From positions 1 through 41,898 of the IMG/VR virus record IMGVR_UViG_3300032116_013696: a stretch of 41,898 nt of DNA; one strand, given 5' to 3'. Source of the DNA: a virus. Position numbers and translations under genes: made by a program. Below the pieces are notes generated by a model. That model saw nothing but the letters and a program-made list of their open reading frames with translations, searched no databases and was not told the origin of the DNA. Positions 40,601 through 41,898 of this stretch are shown here, piece after piece (the first letter of the stretch is position 1; the number at the start of each line of letters is the position of its first letter).

Positions 40601-41898
40601 ACTAATGGTACTAGTGGAACGAATGGAACATCGGGAACAAACGGAACTAATGGTACTAGTGGAACGAATGGTACTAACGGAACTAGCGGAACAAATGGTA
40701 CTTCAGGAACTAACGGTACTAACGGCACAAGTGGAACAAATGGTACTAACGGAACTAGCGGAACAAATGGTACTTCAGGAACTAACGGTACTAACGGCAC
40801 AAGTGGAACAAATGGTACTAATGGAACATCGGGAACAAACGGAACTAATGGAACAAATGGAACTAGCGGTACTAATGGTACATCAGGAACTAACGGAACT
40901 AATGGTACTAGTGGAACAAATGGAACATCGGGAACAAACGGAACTAATGGTACTAGTGGAACGAATGGTACTAACGGAACCAATGGAACTTCAGGGACTA
41001 ATGGGACTTCTGGCACTAATGGAACAAATGGAACTAGCGGTACGAATGGAACAAATGGAACTTCAGGTACTAATGGTACCTCAGGTACAAATGGAACTAG
41101 CGGTACGAATGGAACAAATGGAACTTCAGGTACTAATGGGACCTCAGGTACAAATGGAACATCAGGAACTAACGGTACTAATGGTACATCAGGAACTAAT
41201 GGCACATCAGGTACTAACGGTACTAACGGTACATCAGGAACTAATGGAACATCAGGTACTAATGGGACTAGTGGAACAAATGGAACAAATGGTTCAAGCG
41301 GTACAAATGGAACTAGCGGAACGAATGGTACAAATGGAACTAGCGGAACGAATGGTACAAATGGAACTAACGGTACATCAGGTACAAATGGTACTAATGG
41401 GACTTCGGGAACCAATGGTAGTAGTGGAACTAATGGTACAAACGGCACTTCAGGTACGAATGGAACATCAGGAACAAATGGCACTAACGGTACAAGTGGG
41501 ACAAATGGAACTTCAGGAACTAACGGTACTAATGGTACATCAGGAACTAACGGAACTAGCGGAACCAATGGTACAAATGGAACTAACGGAACTAGCGGAA
41601 CCAATGGTACAAATGGAACTTCAGGAACTAACGGTACTAATGGTACATCAGGAACTAACGGAACTAGCGGAACCAATGGTACAAATGGAACATCAGGTAC
41701 AAACGGAACTAATGGTACTAGTGGAACGAATGGTACTAGCGGTACAAATGGTACAAATGGAACTTCAGGTACTAATGGTACTAGCGGAACAAATGGAACT
41801 AATGGATCTTCAGGCACAAATGGAACATCGGGAACAAACGGAACTAATGGCACTAGTGGAACGAATGGTACTTCAGGTACCAATGGAACTAGCGGGAC
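34661..41898 (+). CDS. Giant collagen-like tail-fibre protein (3' end outside the window)
   Basis: An open frame of 2412 codons that runs off the window with no stop. Residues 1-266 are a mixed beta domain (start M-A-N-P-Y-K-N-P, later G-C-C-I-T-G-F-T-Y) that probably attaches to the virion. From Gly267 to the end the sequence is Gly-X-Y in strict phase, about 715 triplets, almost all G-T-N, G-T-S or G-T-D with some G-S-S, and without proline or lysine. Interruptions are few: Gly to Ala at residues 591 and 639, and G-L-S-G-V-N-G at about 345, 609 and 1014. Collagen-like Gly-X-Y tracts in phage fibres form trimeric stalks; this one is unusually long and has Thr at nearly every X position. It lies behind two probable fibre genes and may share their late promoter. 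Confidence 0.88.
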   Translation, partial: MANPYKNPQTPLLSVGTFSVQPSQTFGTNFSIYGVGGYVEVYELQDLIYTIPSGSQGDIEFSGNTIPIQFQKGSGSVFSPDVLTLNSDNISSGRRRLGMLAYVYSTQEIFQYNIPNYTTLWNNALASSGPGGPTVVQSKFGTTVKSNSVAGKALISAWTGSTIQGHSGGTANSNWRLLDTGGCCITGFTYNNDNSFTIYDDNGGVFTASFDVVTGLTVSGGTLIVNGVNITGDTYTTGGTYFSASSTIDLYDNQGGIISITGVTATGAAGSSGTSGSSGTSGTNGSSGTNGTSGTNGTNGSSGTNGTSGTNGTDGTSGTNGTDGTSGTNGTDGTSGTNGSNGTSGLSGVNGTSGTNGTSGTNGTNGTSGTNGTDGSSGTNGTDGSSGTNGTNGTNGTDGSSGTNGTDGSSGTNGTSGTNGTSGTNGTSGTNGTNGTSGTNGTNGTSGTNGTNGTSGTNGTSGTNGTNGTSGTNGTSGTNGTNGTSGTNGTNGSSGTNGTSGTNGTNGTSGTNGTNGTSGTNGTSGTNGTNGTSGTNGTSGTNGTSGTNGTNGTSGTNGTNGTNGSSGTNGTSGTNGTNGTSGTNGTNGTSATNGTSGTNGSSGTNGTSGLSGVNGTSGTNGTSGTNGTNGTSGTNGTSATNGTSGTNGTSGTNGTSGTNGTNGTSGTNGTSGTNGTSGTNGTNGTNGTSGTNGTNGTSGTNGTNGTSGTNGTSGTNGTNGTSGTNGTNGTSGTNGTSGTNGTNGTSGTNGTSGTNGTNGTSGTNGTNGTSGTNGTSGTNGTNGTNGTSGTNGTNGTSGTNGTNGSSGTNGTNGTSGTNGTNGTSGTNGTNGTSGTNGTSGTNGTNGTSGTNGTDGTSGTNGTSGTNGTNGTSGTNGTNGTSGTNGTSGTNGTNGTSGTNGTDGSSGTNGTNGTSGTNGTSGTNGTNGTSGTNGTSGTNGTSGTDGTSGTNGTSGTNGTSGTNGTNGTNGTSGTNGTSGTNGTNGTSGTNGTNGTNGTSGTNGTSGTNGTNGTSGLSGVNGTSGTNGTNGTSGTNGTSGTNGTNGTSGTNGTNGTSGTNGSSGTNGTNGTSGTNGTSGTNGTNGTSGTNGTNGTSGTNGTSGTNGTNGSSGTNGTNGTSGTNGTNGTNGTNGTSGTNGTSGTNGTSGTNGTNGTSGTNGTSGTDGTNGTNGTSGTNGTNGTSGTNGTSGTNGTSGTNGTNGTNGTSGTNGSSGTNGTNGTNGSSGTNGTNGTDGTSGTNGTSGTNGTNGTSGTNGTNGTSGTNGTSGTNGTNGSSGTNGTSGTNGTNGTSGTDGTNGTNGSSGTNGTNGTNGTSGTNGTNGTSGTNGTSGTNGTNGSSGTNGTNGTSGTNGTSGTNGTSGTNGTNGTSGTNGTSGTNGTSGTNGTNGTNGTSGTDGSSGTNGTNGTSGTNGTNGTSGTNGTNGTSGTNGTSGTNGTNGTSGTNGTNGTSGTNGTNGTSGTNGTSGTNGTNGTSGTNGTSGTNGTSGTNGTSGTNGTNGTSGTNGTNGTSGTNGTSGTNGTNGTSGTNGTSGTNGTNGTSGTNGTNGTNGTSGTNGTSGTNGTNGTSGTNGTNGTSGTDGSSGTNGTNGTSGTNGTNGTSGTNGTSGTNGTNGTSGTNGTSGTNGTNGTSGTNGTNGTSGTNGTNGTNGTSGTNGTNGSSGTNGTSGTNGTNGSSGTNGTSGTNGTNGTNGTSGTNGTDGTSGTNGTNGTSGTNGTSGTNGTNGTSGTNGTNGSSGTNGTNGTSGTNGTSGTNGTNGTDGTSGTNGTNGTSGTNGTNGTSGTNGTSGTNGSSGTNGTNGTSGTNGTNGTSGTDGTSGTNGTNGTSGTNGTSGTNGTNGSSGTNGTNGTNGTSGTNGTNGTSGTNGTSGTNGTNGTSGTNGTNGTSGTNGTSGTNGTNGTSGTNGTSGTNGTSGTNGTSGTNGTNGTSGTNGTSGTNGTSGTNGTNGTSGTNGTSGTNGTSGTNGTNGTSGTNGTSGTNGTSGTNGTSGTNGTSGTNGTNGTSGTNGTNGTSGTNGTSGTNGTNGTSGTNGTNGTSGTNGTSGTNGTNGTSGTNGTNGTSGTNGTNGTNGTSGTNGTSGTNGTNGTSGTNGTSGTNGTNGTSGTNGTNGTNGTSGTNGTSGTNGTNGTSGTNGTNGTSGTNGTSGTNGTSGTNGTNGTSGTNGTSGTNGTSGTNGTNGTSGTNGTSGTNGTNGTSGTNGTSGTNGTSGTNGTNGSSGTNGTSGTNGTNGTSGTNGTNGTNGTSGTNGTNGTSGTNGSSGTNGTNGTSGTNGTSGTNGTNGTSGTNGTSGTNGTNGTSGTNGTSGTNGTNGTNGTSGTNGTNGTSGTNGTNGTSGTNGTSGTNGTNGTSGTNGTNGTSGTNGTSGTNGTNGTSGTNGTSGTNGTNGSSGTNGTSGTNGTNGTSGTNGTSGTNGTSG
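35576..35656 (+). repeat. 27-bp exact tandem repeat, three copies
   Basis: Units 35576-35602, 35603-35629 and 35630-35656 are identical and each encodes GTSGTNGTD. A recent local expansion inside the collagen-like tract. Confidence 0.9.
36584..36637 (+). repeat. 18-bp exact tandem repeat, three copies
   Basis: Units at 36584, 36602 and 36620 are identical and encode GTSGTN each. Confidence 0.9.
38848..39018 (+). repeat. 72-bp exact direct repeat, 99-bp offset
   Basis: 38848-38919 and 38947-39018 are identical over 72 bases, at an in-frame 99-base (33-residue) offset. Further related copies follow: the stretch beginning near 38893 recurs at about 39037 (144-base offset), making 38.85-39.29 kb a cluster of recent duplications. 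Confidence 0.8.
40667..40821 (+). repeat. 83-bp exact repeat, 72-bp tandem offset
   Basis: 40667-40749 equals 40739-40821; the 72-base offset (24 residues) means a tandem duplication whose copies overlap. Confidence 0.82.
41024..41139 (+). repeat. 53-bp exact repeat, 63-bp offset
   Basis: 41024-41076 equals 41087-41139, at an in-frame 63-base (21-residue) offset; similarity continues with a mismatch after that. Confidence 0.78.
41501..41691 (+). repeat. 83-bp exact repeat, 108-bp offset
   Basis: 41501-41583 equals 41609-41691, at an in-frame 108-base (36-residue) offset. Confidence 0.8.

Larger units (their letters stand above)
35459..41898 (+). repeat. 9-bp-periodic array encoding Gly-Thr-Asn/Ser triplets
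   Basis: About 6.4 kb of degenerate nine-base units of the form GGN ACN (AAT/AAC, TCN/AGY or GAT), often grouped as 18- or 27-base sets (GTSGTN, GTSGTNGTN). Third codon positions vary freely, so the protein pattern is conserved better than the DNA. The array is still running at the window edge. Confidence 0.95.

Noticed and set aside
35419-41883. Very long minus-strand reading frame of V-P-L-V-P-F-V-P type (over 2100 codons)
   Set aside because: It is the complement of the GGN-ACN array, whose composition excludes stop codons in this frame. The protein would be an improbable V-P-hydrophobic polymer, and the plus frame has a proper N-terminal domain and start.
35459-41898. CRISPR array
   Set aside because: Repeat period is nine bases with coding phase, no constant repeat with unique spacers, and no cas genes.
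1-41898. tRNA genes, insertion sequences, integrase or attachment sites
   Set aside because: No cloverleaf-like sequence, transposase, recombinase or flanking direct repeats were seen by eye; a covariance-model scan would be needed to exclude a tRNA fully.

Overview
The window is a piece of a large, AT-rich, tailed-phage genome of the T4-like (contractile-tail) kind. The sequence shows a scaffold gene next to a gp23-type major capsid gene, a gp55-like late sigma factor, T4-type late-promoter boxes (TATAAATA), a PhoH ATPase, a dUTPase and many virion genes. Start codons have A-rich leaders with no Shine-Dalgarno, and the exonuclease, the small glycan-cluster protein and the leader style all resemble Bacteroidetes genes. 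A flavobacterium-like host from an aquatic setting is therefore my inference; nothing here proves it.

Layout. (1) 1-2853, plus strand: end of the prohead scaffold gene and the major capsid gene, closed by a bidirectional terminator at 2873-2901. (2) 2900-5048: small genes, including two putative internal head proteins with T4-style capsid-targeting N-termini. (3) 5051-11018, minus strand: virion or baseplate genes, two of them with a palindromic TATTTATAAATA box just upstream. (4) 11030-28519, minus strand: one tightly coupled operon starting (transcriptionally) with a glycosyltransferase at 28519. It runs through a DEDD exonuclease, dUTPase, a run of glycosyltransferases, a nucleotide-sugar pathway (aminotransferase-fold dehydratase, GDP-mannose 4,6-dehydratase, GDP-fucose-synthase-like enzyme, GalE), PhoH, a HAD-like protein, two more glycosyltransferases and the late sigma factor. 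(5) Terminator at 28569-28598, then 28624-31274: five minus-strand genes, probably virion-related. (6) 31328 to the end, plus strand: a cysteine-rich virion protein, a Pro/Thr-linker protein and a giant collagen-like fibre gene that runs off the window.

Two points stand out. The last gene (34661 to beyond 41898) has about 266 N-terminal residues followed by about 715 uninterrupted Gly-X-Y triplets, nearly all Gly-Thr-Asn, Gly-Thr-Ser or Gly-Thr-Asp, without proline. The operon in region 4 encodes ten glycosyltransferase-like proteins and a set of enzymes that fits synthesis of a GDP-linked 3,6-dideoxyhexose (colitose type): the PLP enzyme has His where aminotransferases have the catalytic Lys. 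I propose that the phage makes its own deoxysugars and glycosylates its Thr/Ser/Asn-rich fibre and linker proteins; this is inference and testable. No tRNA, CRISPR array, insertion sequence or attachment site was seen, and no gene-free stretch exceeds 300 bases.
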